A DNA stretch of 64,000 bases from Arthrobacter pascens (GTDB lineage: Bacteria > Actinomycetota > Actinomycetes > Actinomycetales > Micrococcaceae). The stretch is from assembly GCF_017052465.1 (NCBI RefSeq), contig NZ_JAFHKT010000146.1:34728-98727 (forward strand), read 5' to 3'. Both the position numbers and the translations under genes were made by a program. The notes under the pieces are model-generated. The model did not search any database. It was not told the DNA's origin and worked only from the letters and a program-made list of their open reading frames with translations. Below, one piece after another: positions 44,013 through 54,108 of the stretch (positions are counted from its first letter, which is position 1; each line of letters starts with the position of its first letter).

Positions 44013-45445
44013 AACTGCGTGTCCTGGGCGTCCTCAGCCTGCTGTCCGTACTCATGGTCATCATCGTCTCCAACGCCATCCTGATGTCAGCCAGCCGTGA
44101 GCTCACCCAAGAACTCCAGATCAACCGGGTGGCAGCGCTCAACCGGTTCGCGCAGGTGGCGTATGACGCCGCGCTGGACGGTGATTCCACCCAGCTCCAG
44201 CGAGAGATGGACAGGTACTCCGCGCTTTACGACGAGGGAATTCTGATCCGGCTCCAGCAGGGCACCTTGCGCTCCGGCGGCCTGAACGAGGACCGGGCAG
44301 ATGTCCGGGACGCCGTGGCGAGCGCGAACCTGAACCTCAGCGACACCACGCTCACCCCGCTGCAGCCGTTCGGAACCGGCTCGGAGGTGATCTCCAGGTC
44401 CTTTGGAAGCGCCAGCCAGGTCCTTGGCGAGGCCGTCCTCGAAGTCAACACGGAGGCGGCCCGGCAGAAACTGCGGGAGCGGTGGCTCGTCGTCGGACTT
44501 GCGGCATCCGCACTCGGGGCGCTGCTCCTCCTGGGGGCGGCGCGCGTGACCCGATGGGTGCTGCGTCCCGTCCATCGCCTGAACACGGCGGTCACCGAAC
44601 TCGAAACAACGGGCCGGACGAGCCATCTTCCCGAGGACGGCCCGCCGGAACTGAGGCAACTGAGCCGCTCCTTCACGACGATGGCGCGGACCGTCAGCGA
44701 AAGCATCGATTCCCAGCGCCAGCTGATAGCCGACACGTCCCACCAGCTGCGCAATCCGGTGGGCGCCTTGCGGCTGCGGATCGATTTGCTGCAGCTGGAA
44801 CTGCAGACAGCCAGGGAACAGGCCGCGGCCGCGGGAGTACTGGCAGAACTTGAACGGGTGGAGGAGATCCTGGACGGAGTGCTGAAGCTGGCGGCGGCCG
44901 AGCACCGGGCCTTCGAGGATTCCGCACGCAGCGCCCTTGGCCCCGCTTCCGGCGGGAACAACGCCCTCATCGACCCCTACCCGGTGCTGCAGGAAGAAGT
45001 CGAACGGGCCGGACCCGCCGCGCAGCGCGCCGGAGCCACAATCCTGCTCGAGGGACCACCCGATCCGCCGATGCAACTGGCCTGCAACGCCGCCGAACTC
45101 TCCCAGATGGTGGGGGAACTTCTCAACAACGCGATCAAATACGCCCCAGGCGCCCACATTTCCGTTGCTGTCCGCGGGCGTCCCGGAGCCGCCGTCGTCG
45201 AGGTGTCCGACGACGGTCCCGGACTCTCGGCGGAGGAAAGGGCCGCGGCCACCACCAGGTTCTGGCGGTCACCGCGCACCCGCGAGATTCGCGGCAACGG
45301 CCTGGGCATGACCATCGTCGACAAGCTCGCCGGGGCGAACGGCGGCCGTTTGCTGCTGGCGGAGCGGCCACCCCACGGCCTGATTGCAGGCCTCGAGTTT
45401 CCCTCCTCGCCGACCCCGCCCGGTCAGGAGCATCCGCATGGCTGA
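44009..45445 (+). CDS. Membrane sensor histidine kinase
   Basis: Sensor kinase of 478 aa. Two transmembrane segments (about 5-28 and 160-182) flank an extracytoplasmic sensor region of about 130 residues without a recognised domain. A HAMP linker (RWVLRPVHRLNTAVTELE), a HisKA dimer with the phospho-acceptor His245 in DTSHQLRNPVGALRLRIDLL, and a HATPase with N-box ELLNNAIKYAPG and DDGPGLS, GNGLGMTIVDKLA follow. The Pro after Asn in the H-box is typical of the subfamily. The GTG start overlaps the regulator stop by 4 bases, and the end overlaps the TAXI gene by 8 bases, so all three are coupled. Confidence 0.93.
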   Translation: MKLRVLGVLSLLSVLMVIIVSNAILMSASRELTQELQINRVAALNRFAQVAYDAALDGDSTQLQREMDRYSALYDEGILIRLQQGTLRSGGLNEDRADVRDAVASANLNLSDTTLTPLQPFGTGSEVISRSFGSASQVLGEAVLEVNTEAARQKLRERWLVVGLAASALGALLLLGAARVTRWVLRPVHRLNTAVTELETTGRTSHLPEDGPPELRQLSRSFTTMARTVSESIDSQRQLIADTSHQLRNPVGALRLRIDLLQLELQTAREQAAAAGVLAELERVEEILDGVLKLAAAEHRAFEDSARSALGPASGGNNALIDPYPVLQEEVERAGPAAQRAGATILLEGPPDPPMQLACNAAELSQMVGELLNNAIKYAPGAHISVAVRGRPGAAVVEVSDDGPGLSAEERAAATTRFWRSPRTREIRGNGLGMTIVDKLAGANGGRLLLAERPPHGLIAGLEFPSSPTPPGQEHPHG

Positions 45446-46487
45446 CGTGACCGGCGCATGCGGACTTCCGCGGCGGAGGACGGTCCTCAAAGCCGGGCTC
45501 GCGGCGGGCCTGGCCGGCGTGCTGCTGCCGGCCATTGGTGCATGCACGCCGGAGAACCGTCCGGGCACGCTCACCGTGGCAGGGGGTGAGCCGGGAGGCT
45601 TCTACCTCGAGTTTTCAACACTGCTTGCCGAGTCCCTTCAGCGTCACGGGGTAACGGACGATGCCGTGGCGCTGACCACGGGGGGCAGCCTGGACAACCT
45701 GCAGCACCTTCTGACCGGCAAGGCCACCTTCGCCGTCGCACTCGCGGACGCAGCGGCTCAGCAATTGGCAGCCACGGGCACGTCAGATGTCGGAATTGCC
45801 GCCCTCGGAAAGGTGTATGAAAACTACGTCCACTGCGTCGTCCGGAAGAACAGCGGCATCCGTGACTTTACCGACCTTGCCGGGAGGACCGTCGCGGTTG
45901 GCCAGCCCGGTTCGGGGACTTCACTGATCACGCCCCGCCTTATCGACGCCGCCGGGCTGGCCTCCGCCCCTGCCGGCGCCGGTGCTGGGGCCCAGGCTGG
46001 TGCCGGTGCCCGTGCCCGTGCCCGTGAGAAAACCATCAGCGTCGTGAATCTCGGGCTGAACGACGGGCTTGACGCGCTACAGGGCAGTTCAGTGGATGCC
46101 CTATTCTGGTCCGGAGGCGTGCCAACAGCCGCCATCGCTGCCGCCAACAAGGAAGCCGGCCTCGCATTCCTCGACCTCTCTGCGCTGATCCCGGCAATGC
46201 GGACACGGTACGGCGTCTTCTACGACCGGGTGCTGATCCCCGAGGGCGGCTACGAAGGCACCCCGGCGGTGTGGACCGTTGGAGTGGCCAACCTGCTGTT
46301 GTGCCGAAACGATCTGGATGACGGCACCGTGAAGAAGACCGTCGAACTGCTGGTGGACCATGCCCAGGAGCTCATCCCGCGGTCCAGTCTGGGGCTGCAG
46401 TTCCTGAGCCCGGAGTCGCTCATCAACACGGCGGGACTGCCGCTGCATCCCGCAGCTGCGGCTGCGTACAGGACACTGCACGGCTAA
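45438..46487 (+). CDS. TAXI-family TRAP-type solute receptor, predicted Tat lipoprotein
   Basis: Extracytoplasmic binding protein of 349 aa. The signal has a twin-arginine motif (PRRRTVLKAG) and a lipobox ending at Cys36 (AIGAC). TAXI marks are LTVAGGEPGGFYLEFSTLLAE, TTGGSLDNLQHLLTGKATFAVALADAA, YENYVHCVVRKNSGIRDFTDLAGRTVAVGQPGSGTSLITPRLIDAAGL and WSGGVPTAAI. An Ala/Gly/Arg-rich insert from repeat slippage sits near residues 176-196. No TRAP membrane genes (DctQ/M type) follow, so the receptor more likely feeds the linked sensor kinase than a TRAP transporter. AGGAG lies 8 bases upstream of ATG 45438. Confidence 0.88.
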   Translation: MADVTGACGLPRRRTVLKAGLAAGLAGVLLPAIGACTPENRPGTLTVAGGEPGGFYLEFSTLLAESLQRHGVTDDAVALTTGGSLDNLQHLLTGKATFAVALADAAAQQLAATGTSDVGIAALGKVYENYVHCVVRKNSGIRDFTDLAGRTVAVGQPGSGTSLITPRLIDAAGLASAPAGAGAGAQAGAGARARAREKTISVVNLGLNDGLDALQGSSVDALFWSGGVPTAAIAAANKEAGLAFLDLSALIPAMRTRYGVFYDRVLIPEGGYEGTPAVWTVGVANLLLCRNDLDDGTVKKTVELLVDHAQELIPRSSLGLQFLSPESLINTAGLPLHPAAAAAYRTLHG

Positions 46488-46518
46488 CCCCTTGGCGCAT
46501 CGACAGCGGCGCCTGCGC

Positions 46519-47790
46519 TCAGCGCGGATCCGCAACGGTGCCCATGAACAGCGGCAGGCCAGTTTCGACGTGAACAACCTGGTAGTGGAAGGGCCTGTCG
46601 AACTCGATGGTCCGTTCCGGCTGCGGCGCGCTGGTGACCATGCCATTGATCTGCGTCACCGCGGCAGCCACGGTTCCCTTCTCCGCGACCGTGACATTGG
46701 CCGCCTGCGCGGCCTGGGTGATGGCCATCGCGGGTTGGATGTTGTTGAAGTCCTCGGTGGTGGTGAGCGTCTTCCGCAGGCCCAACGACTCGAAGACCTT
46801 GCGGAGGTCGAAACTGCATTTGTGGTCCCACCGCGGCAGCTGGATCTGGACCGTTTGCAGCGGTGCGGAGTCCATGGTTCCGGCGATGTCCACCAGCGCT
46901 TCCGCGCCCAGCACCGTTCCCTGGCCGGCGCCTGGGGCCGGCAGGACCAGCCGCATCACGAACCCCTCGGCGTAGGGAAGGTCCACACCCCGCCAGCCCT
47001 TGCCTTCCGCGTACTTCATCTGGAGCATGCTGTGCATGGCAGGAGCGGTAACCTCCTTGCCCTCAGCTGTGGTGAACGGCAGGTCAGAGGTGTTGTTCGG
47101 ATCAAATGGGGCCTTCCACGCGGCGGCGAAATACAGCGCGTTGAGGAGACTGAAGGTGTTTCGGCGGTCGTACTTTGCCGGAGCCTCCTTGATCCGGCCG
47201 CCCGTGTTCTTGTCCACCCACGCGTCGATGGCAGGTTTGGTGGCCGCCTCATCACTGAAGTCCACCGGATAAACGCCTGTGCCGTAGTGCCGGGCCAGCG
47301 TGTCCAGGTAGGCGGCGCCGGTGGTAACCCCCGTGTCCACAAACAGCCCGTTCGCCGGGTGCATTACCGGCTTTCGCGGCGGGTTCGCCTCGTCCACGGA
47401 GGCGGGGTCGCCGTCGTACTTTTCCAGGGACGCAAGCAGCGCGTTCATGCCTTCATCGCGGTGTTCCGCGGGAAGCTTCAGGACCGCGTCCATCTCGGCC
47501 GCCGTCCCGCCCGACGCCCCCGCGCGGAGCATGGCGAGGGCAATCAGCAGGCTGCCCGGCGAGGCCACCACGTTGCCGTTCGCGCCGTCACCGCCGTCGG
47601 CCAGCAGCGCCTCCCCGAGCGTCAGGGCGGAGTCCCGGAGAGACCTCAGTTCGGCTGAGTACACCGAGCGGTCAACGGAAACGCGGTCGACGCCGGCGGC
47701 CTTCAGGAGCCCCGGCTGCGGCGCCGAGCACGCGGTCAGAGCCACCACGGCCGAGGCCGCCACCAATTTAGCCACTCGAATCCTCTTCAT
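46519..47790 (-). CDS. Serpin-family protease inhibitor, predicted lipoprotein
   Basis: Serine protease inhibitor fold, 423 aa. The signal MKRIRVAKLVAASAVVALTAC ends in a lipobox (Cys21), so it is anchored outside the membrane. Serpin marks are NVVASPGSLLIALAMLRAGASGGTAAEMDAVL, FSLLNALYFAAAWKAPFDPNNTSDLPFTT, MRLVLPA and DFNNIQPAMAITQAAQAANVTVAEKGTVAAAVT, the breach/hinge before the reactive loop. The hinge EKGTVAAAVT is close to the inhibitory consensus (E-x-G-T-x-A-A-A), so it is probably an active inhibitor; it ends FHYQVVHVETGLPLFMGTVADP. ATG 47790 has AGGA 7 bases upstream. The target protease is unknown. Confidence 0.92.
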   Translation of the reverse strand: MKRIRVAKLVAASAVVALTACSAPQPGLLKAAGVDRVSVDRSVYSAELRSLRDSALTLGEALLADGGDGANGNVVASPGSLLIALAMLRAGASGGTAAEMDAVLKLPAEHRDEGMNALLASLEKYDGDPASVDEANPPRKPVMHPANGLFVDTGVTTGAAYLDTLARHYGTGVYPVDFSDEAATKPAIDAWVDKNTGGRIKEAPAKYDRRNTFSLLNALYFAAAWKAPFDPNNTSDLPFTTAEGKEVTAPAMHSMLQMKYAEGKGWRGVDLPYAEGFVMRLVLPAPGAGQGTVLGAEALVDIAGTMDSAPLQTVQIQLPRWDHKCSFDLRKVFESLGLRKTLTTTEDFNNIQPAMAITQAAQAANVTVAEKGTVAAAVTQINGMVTSAPQPERTIEFDRPFHYQVVHVETGLPLFMGTVADPR

Positions 47791-47906
47791 CGCCGTCCTA
47801 GTCCTCAGACAGTCAGCGGATAATCGCTTGTCCACAGTCAAGCACCAGGGCCCGACACTATCGATGCCTGTCCGGTCACGGTTTGTTGTCGTTTCGGTCT
47901 CGGCCC

Positions 47907-48033
47907 CACCCTCCCTCACCTTTCGCACCCTTCCTCCCAACGCTCCCTCACTTCCTACAGGTGCCGGGCCAACGCTCCCTCACTTCCTGCGGGTGCCGGG
48001 CCAACGCTCCCTCACTTCCTGCACGTTCCGGCG
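47907..48033. repeat. 32-bp-period tandem repeat between serpin and DUF1801 genes
   Basis: Two full 32-bp units (47939-47970 and 47971-48002) and a third that diverges at its end (48003-48033) share AACGCTCCCTCACTTCCT. A degenerate unit precedes them (47907-47938, with CTCCCTCACCTTTCGC). Core and period match the array at 18907-19066, read on the other strand. The rest of the 312-base gap (47791-47906 and 48034-48102) shows no gene; it should contain both divergent promoters. Confidence 0.9.
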
Positions 48034-48102
48034 TATCCTCGAGACACACCGGGCGCGCAGCAAGTCCGGTGCCGGCGGGACCCGGTTAGGGAGGAGCGAC
48101 GG

Positions 48103-48462
48103 ATGGCACAGCATTTCTCCAGCGTTGACGATTACATCGCATCGCAACCCGCCGACATGCAGCCGATCCTTCAGGAAATCCGGACGCGCGCCCATGCGGC
48201 CGTGCCCGGCGCTGGCGAGATGATCAGCTACGGCATTCCAACTATCACTCTCAACGGGCACTACGTGGTGTACTTCGCAGCCTGGAAACACCACGTCTCC
48301 GTCTATCCTGTTCCCCGCGGAGATGATGCGTTCAAGCGCGAGATCGCACCGTACCTGGCGGCCAAGGGCACGCTGAAGTTTCCGTTGGGGAGGCCTGTTC
48401 CGTACGAACTCATCGGCCAGGTGTCGGCGCGGCTGGCCGCGGAGCGGCGCGGCGGAAAGTAA
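48103..48462 (+). CDS. DUF1801 family protein (YdhG-like)
   Basis: Small soluble protein of 119 aa. SVDDYIASQPADMQPILQEIRTRAHAAVPGAGEMISYGIPTITLNGHYVVYFAAWKHHVSVYPVP followed by LAAKGTLKFPLGRPVPYELIGQVSARLAAE is the full DUF1801 pattern. The fold resembles frataxin-like proteins; the function is unknown. A good GGAGG lies 8 bases before ATG 48103. It is divergent from the serpin gene across the 32-bp repeats. Confidence 0.88.
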   Translation: MAQHFSSVDDYIASQPADMQPILQEIRTRAHAAVPGAGEMISYGIPTITLNGHYVVYFAAWKHHVSVYPVPRGDDAFKREIAPYLAAKGTLKFPLGRPVPYELIGQVSARLAAERRGGK

Positions 48463-48521
48463 AACGTCGCCGGGCCGCCACGAAACCGGGGCGGCAGCGC
48501 CGTCGTCGTTTGTTCCGAAAA

Positions 48522-50270
48522 CTAGCCCCGCGGGATGTTTCGGAGATTGCTGCGGGCCATGCTCACGGCCTCGCCGGCGCCACGGTTCAGGACCACCTTG
48601 GACATCGCCGTGGCAAAGCCCAGGACCTGTGCCCCCTTGATCTTCGGCGGAATCGACAGTGCCTTGGGGTCGGTGATGAGTTCCACCAGCGCCGGTCCCG
48701 GGTGTGCGAACGCCTCACGGTAGGCCTGCCCGATCCGGGCCGGATCCGTGACGCGGACCGAATGAAAGCCGAGAGCCTGGGCCACGGCCGCGTAGTTGAC
48801 GTCGGGAACATCGACGCCGAAGTCAGGCAGCCCGTCAACCAGCATCTCAAGCTTGACCATGCCCAGTGTGGAGTTGTTGAACACCACTACTTTTACCGGC
48901 AGCCGGTAGGCGGCGACCGTGATGAGCTCGCCGAGCAGCATGGACAATCCGCCGTCGCCCGACACCGAAACCACCTGGCGCCCGGGATAGGCCAACTGCG
49001 CGCCGATTGCATGCGGCAGGGCATTGGCCATGGAGCCGTGCAGGAACGATCCGATCAGCCGGCGGGTGCCCAGCGGGTTGATGTACCGAGCAGTCCAGAC
49101 GTTGCACATCCCGGTGTCCGCGGTGAAGACGGCGTCTTCGGCAGCCACCTGGTCCAGCAAGGAGGCGGCGTACTCCGGGTGGATAGGCTCCTTCTTTTCC
49201 ACTTTGCGGGTGTAGGCGCCCACGGCCTTGTTCATGAGCCGGTCGTGCTTCTTGAGCATCTGGTCGAGGAATCGGCGGCTCTTTTTCGGTGTGATGAGGG
49301 GCAAAAGGGCGGCAAGCGTGGGCAGCACGTCGCCATGGACGGCGATGTCGACGTCGGTCCGCCTCCCGAGTTTGTGGGCGGCACGGTCCACCTGGGCCGT
49401 GCGCGTGCCTGGAAGGAACTGGTCATACGGAAAATCGGTGCCCAGCAGGATCAGCAGGTCCGCGTCCTCAATGCCCTCGGCGGCGGCGCCGTAGCCCAGC
49501 AGGCCCGTCATGCCGATGTCGTACGGGTTGTCGTACTGCATGAAGTCCTTGCCCCGGAGCGAATGGCCGATCGGCGCCCCGATCAACCCGGCCAGGGCGA
49601 TCACCTCATCGTGGGCGCCCTGCACGCCGGCTCCCGCGAAGATGGCAACTTTCCCCGCCGAGTTGATTGCGTCGGCCAACATCCTGACGCTTTCCGGCGC
49701 CGGGACCAGGACCGCGGGGACGAACGCCGCAGGAAGCGGCGTGTCGGCTGTTGCTTCCAGCCCGGCGATGTCGCCCGGAAGAGTGACGACGGCGACTCCC
49801 CCGAGCCCGACGGCGTGCTGGATGGCGCTGTGCATGACGCGGGGAGCCTGTTCGGCTGTGCTGATCAGCTCGGAGTACACCGAGCATTCATTGAAGAGCC
49901 GGTCCGGGTGGGTTTCCTGGAAGTAGGAACTGCCGATCTGTTTGCTGGGAATGTGCGACGCAATAGCCAGGACCGGCGCGCCCGAGCGGTTGGCGTCGTA
50001 CAGCCCGTTGATCAGGTGCAGGTTCCCGGGGCCGCAGGAGCCAGCGCAGACGGCGAGCCGGCCGGTCAGCTGGGCTTCAGCCGCTGCGGCGAAAGCTGCC
50101 GCCTCTTCGTGCCGGACGTGAATCCAGTCGATCCCGCCGTTGGAGGCGCCGCCCGTCTGGCGCACGGCATCCACGATCGGGTTGAGGCTGTCCCCGACGA
50201 TCCCGTAAATGCGCTGCACTCCGGCAGCCTGAAGTTGTTCGATGAGCTGGTTTGCAAGTTCCTTGGCCAT
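48522..50270 (-). CDS. poxB: Thiamine-diphosphate pyruvate dehydrogenase (quinone)/pyruvate oxidase
   Basis: Peripheral membrane flavoenzyme of 582 aa that converts pyruvate to acetate and CO2 and passes electrons to quinone. The three-domain layout is present: an N-terminal PYR domain with catalytic Glu in HVRHEEAAAFAA and GSCGPGNLHLINGLYDANRSGAPVLAI, a central FAD-binding domain (GAGVQGAHDEVIALAGLIGAPI), and a C-terminal PP domain with SVSGDGGLSMLLGELITVAAYRLPVKVVVFNN for the Mg-ThDP motif. Length and sequence fit PoxB rather than acetolactate synthase. Acetate from this enzyme links to the glyoxylate shunt genes a few kb away. Confidence 0.93.
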   Translation of the reverse strand: MAKELANQLIEQLQAAGVQRIYGIVGDSLNPIVDAVRQTGGASNGGIDWIHVRHEEAAAFAAAAEAQLTGRLAVCAGSCGPGNLHLINGLYDANRSGAPVLAIASHIPSKQIGSSYFQETHPDRLFNECSVYSELISTAEQAPRVMHSAIQHAVGLGGVAVVTLPGDIAGLEATADTPLPAAFVPAVLVPAPESVRMLADAINSAGKVAIFAGAGVQGAHDEVIALAGLIGAPIGHSLRGKDFMQYDNPYDIGMTGLLGYGAAAEGIEDADLLILLGTDFPYDQFLPGTRTAQVDRAAHKLGRRTDVDIAVHGDVLPTLAALLPLITPKKSRRFLDQMLKKHDRLMNKAVGAYTRKVEKKEPIHPEYAASLLDQVAAEDAVFTADTGMCNVWTARYINPLGTRRLIGSFLHGSMANALPHAIGAQLAYPGRQVVSVSGDGGLSMLLGELITVAAYRLPVKVVVFNNSTLGMVKLEMLVDGLPDFGVDVPDVNYAAVAQALGFHSVRVTDPARIGQAYREAFAHPGPALVELITDPKALSIPPKIKGAQVLGFATAMSKVVLNRGAGEAVSMARSNLRNIPRG

Positions 50271-50502
50271 GAGTGCACGCTCCCGCGATCAGATTGATGA
50301 GCCTGACAGGGCCAATATAGTCCGGGCACCTCGGGGCGGTTCCAAGTTGGCCGTCGTCTCCGGCGACTGTCTCCGGCTGCAGGCAGGGCGGATCGGCCCG
50401 ATATCCACATAGCGCTGGCCGGCGTTGAAGCCCGGCGCTCTTCGCTCATAGCGTTTCTGGAACGGCATCCCGCCCGTTGCCCAACCCCTAGTGAGGATCG
50501 AC

Positions 50503-50952
50503 TTGGCTAAGAAATCCCGCCGCCAGCCGGCAAGACGGAACTCCAGCAGCGGCCCCTGTGCCGGCAAGCCGGTTTATGGCTCAAATCCTGCAGCCGCTCT
50601 CGCGTCGCTTCAAAGCGCTCAGGAACTGAATTCCCTGATCCCCGCTTTCGTGTGTTGGCACTGGGAGCACGGGATATTGCCAGACCTCGTTGTCGTCTTG
50701 GAGCAGCTGACCGCATTCTTTCCGATTTACGCCGAAATCTCTGGCGCGGCCGCAGTGACCGCCATGGACCCCGGTCTCGTCGCTGAATATGTGGAGTCTC
50801 TCAATGAGCATGATGCCGAATTAGCATCCTTTTTCTGCGCCGTCCTGTTTGAATACATGCATTTTCTGAGGGACACGGGCCGTTGGTCCGGCACTGCCGA
50901 AAGCCACCAGGTTTTGCATGGCGTCCTCTACCACGGGATTCTCAACGAATGA
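50503..50952 (+). CDS. Hypothetical protein (149 aa)
   Basis: Small protein I do not recognise. TTG 50503 has GAGG 6 bases upstream and gives MAKKSRRQPARRN; GTG 50491 adds four codons. After a basic N-terminus the sequence is mostly helical, with PAFVCWHWEHGILPDLVVVLEQLTAFFPIYAEISG and SLNEHDAELASFFCAVLFEYMHFLRDTGRW. It is aromatic-rich and acidic in the second half, without signal peptide or clear membrane segment. Its stop codon overlaps the first base pairs of a 32-bp-period repeat. Codon use is less biased than in neighbouring genes, so recent arrival is possible. Confidence 0.55.
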   Translation: MAKKSRRQPARRNSSSGPCAGKPVYGSNPAAALASLQSAQELNSLIPAFVCWHWEHGILPDLVVVLEQLTAFFPIYAEISGAAAVTAMDPGLVAEYVESLNEHDAELASFFCAVLFEYMHFLRDTGRWSGTAESHQVLHGVLYHGILNE

Positions 50953-50992
50953 GGGAGCGTCCGCCGAAAACCCGCAGGAAGTGAGGGAGCGT
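50951..50992. repeat. 32-bp-spaced repeat pair overlapping a stop codon
   Basis: GAGGGAGCGT at 50951-50960 and again at 50983-50992, exactly 32 bp apart, with intermediate bases resembling the units at 47.9 kb (GCAGGAAGTGAGGGAGCGT on this strand). The first copy begins inside the TGA of the hypothetical gene. Confidence 0.8.
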
Positions 50993-51022
50993 CGGTCAGC
51001 TCGGTGGGCCACTCGACGGACC

Positions 51023-52537
51023 TCAGTTCCCCGAGTGGGCCTGCAGGAAGGTGTACACCTCGGTCTCGTCCACCCCGGGGAAGGCCCCCGGCGGCATGGC
51101 GGCGAGGAGGTGGGAGTGGGCCCGTGCGGAAGGCCAGGCATTGCCCGCCCACTGCGAGGTCAGCGAGGCCGGCGGCCGCTTGCAGCAGTTGGGATCCGGG
51201 CAGTTTGATGTTGCCCGCGCCGTCGTCTCCCGTCCCCGGAACCATTTCACGTGCTGGTACGGAACCCCGATGCTCAGCGAGAACTGCCCGTTCGCCGACC
51301 GGTCGGTGCGTGCCGTGCACCAGTACGTGCCCGACGGAGTGTCCGTGTACTGGCTGTAGGCGCTGAACTTGTCGGGCACGTCGAACACTGCGCGCGAGGT
51401 CCAGGCCTTGCAGGACGGCTGCCCCTCGATGGCACCCGTGTGGTCCTGCGGGAAGTTCACGCCGTCGTTCTCGTAGGCCTTGTAGATGATCCCGCTCTGG
51501 TGTGTCTTCTGGAAATGCGTGGTGATGCCCAGGTGCTTCGTGGCCAGGTTGGTGAAGCGGTGGGCGGCCGTCTCGTAGGACACCGCAAAGGCGTCGCGGA
51601 TGTCCTCGACCGCAATCTCCTTAGCGGCCTTGGCTTTTTGCAGAAATTCCACGGTGGCCTGTTCCGGCAGCAGGAGGGCCGCGGCGAAATAGTTCGTGGC
51701 CACCCGCTGGGCCAGGAAATCACCGTAGTTGCGGGGAGTTTCATGGCCCAGGACGTAGTGTCCCAGGGCCTGCAGGAGGACCGACCGGGGATCGTGGTCC
51801 TGCCGTTCACCCTGCGTCAGGTAAATTTTGCGGTTCTTCAAGTCGGTTACCGAACGCGTGGAATGCGGCAAGTCGCCCACGTGGTGAAGGGTGAATCCGA
51901 GGTGAGCCGCGATGTCTGCGATGACGTGCTGACTCAGTGGGCCGGCGGTGTAACCGACCTCTTTGAGCACCTTCTGCGCCTCGGCCTCGTACTCCGGAAA
52001 GTAGTTCCCCCGTTCACGCATCATCGCTCGCAGTTCGCCGTTCGCGCGGCGGGCCTCTTCCGGTGTGGCCACCTGCTCGTTCATCTTGCGTTCGAGTTCC
52101 TGCAGCAGCCCCACCTGGGCCTCCAGGACATCCATCGGCAACCGCGAGCTGATGCGGATTTTCGGCAGGTTCAGGGACTCGTAGAGGGGTCCGCGCTGGT
52201 AACGTTCGAGCTCGATTTCCAGGCCCGCACGGCGACTGGGCGGTTCAGCTCCGAGCAGCTGGTCAATGCCGACGTTGAGCGCCCCGGCCAGGTGTTGCAG
52301 CAGGCCGAGTTTTGGTTCCCGCTTGCCGTTTTCGATGAGGCTCAGCTGGCTCGGTGCGGTCCCGACGGCGGCACTCAGGTCATCGAGCGTCAGGCCGGCC
52401 TGCTTGCGCAGATGACGCACCCGGCGGCCCAGCGAGATGACGTCCAGTTCCGCCGTTGGCGGCGACGACGGCGGTTGCAAAACTTCCCTGTTCCAGCTTG
52501 AAGGCGACATTTCTGAAGAATACGGGAAGAAGTGCAT
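51023..52537 (-). CDS. ramB: RamB/ScfR-like short-chain fatty acid regulator (XRE + IrrE-like)
   Basis: Transcription regulator of 504 aa. An XRE helix-turn-helix (about 35-90) reads GRRVRHLRKQAGLTLDDLSAAVGTAPSQLSLIENGKREPKLGLLQHLAGAL. The middle has an IrrE-like peptidase remnant (QALGHYVLGHETP), and a cysteine-containing C-terminal part (CKAW, YWCTART, CPDPNCCKRPP) matches the RamB/ScfR C-terminal domain. In Corynebacterium RamB represses acetate and glyoxylate genes, including aceA and aceB; here the gene is divergent from aceA, supporting the same role. ATG 52537 has GGAAAG just upstream; ATG 52510 is an alternative. Confidence 0.92.
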   Translation of the reverse strand: MHFFPYSSEMSPSSWNREVLQPPSSPPTAELDVISLGRRVRHLRKQAGLTLDDLSAAVGTAPSQLSLIENGKREPKLGLLQHLAGALNVGIDQLLGAEPPSRRAGLEIELERYQRGPLYESLNLPKIRISSRLPMDVLEAQVGLLQELERKMNEQVATPEEARRANGELRAMMRERGNYFPEYEAEAQKVLKEVGYTAGPLSQHVIADIAAHLGFTLHHVGDLPHSTRSVTDLKNRKIYLTQGERQDHDPRSVLLQALGHYVLGHETPRNYGDFLAQRVATNYFAAALLLPEQATVEFLQKAKAAKEIAVEDIRDAFAVSYETAAHRFTNLATKHLGITTHFQKTHQSGIIYKAYENDGVNFPQDHTGAIEGQPSCKAWTSRAVFDVPDKFSAYSQYTDTPSGTYWCTARTDRSANGQFSLSIGVPYQHVKWFRGRETTARATSNCPDPNCCKRPPASLTSQWAGNAWPSARAHSHLLAAMPPGAFPGVDETEVYTFLQAHSGN

Positions 52538-52571
52538 TTCTTTCCAGCATTTTCCTCTAGAAAGCCCTTGG

Positions 52572-52588
52572 AAAGTAAAGAAAAGTAA
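52572..52588. promoter_or_regulatory. AT-rich direct repeat, candidate RamB operator
   Basis: AAAGTAA occurs at 52572-52578 and 52582-52588, one helical turn apart, within an A-rich tract of the 164-base ramB-aceA gap. Its strong departure from the local base composition and position between the two genes make it the best operator candidate. It does not exactly match the corynebacterial RamB site as I remember it. Confidence 0.4.
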
Positions 52589-52701
52589 GTGTCACGAACG
52601 AAACACCCACCGGAAGCTGGCCGGAACTGCGAAGGCGCAGGGACGGTCAGCCCGGAACCACTACCCGGAATGGCCCGGGGAGCACATACAAGGAGACAAA
52701 G

Positions 52702-54045
<1,344 letters not shown>

Positions 54046-54108
54046 CACTCACGACGGCGGGCCTCGCGCCCGTCGGCAAACCGGACGATCCTCGGCGTGC
54101 TATTCCCC

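Noticed and set aside
48510..50297. 595-codon plus-strand ORF
   Set aside because: It is antisense to poxB, which shows ThDP and FAD motifs.
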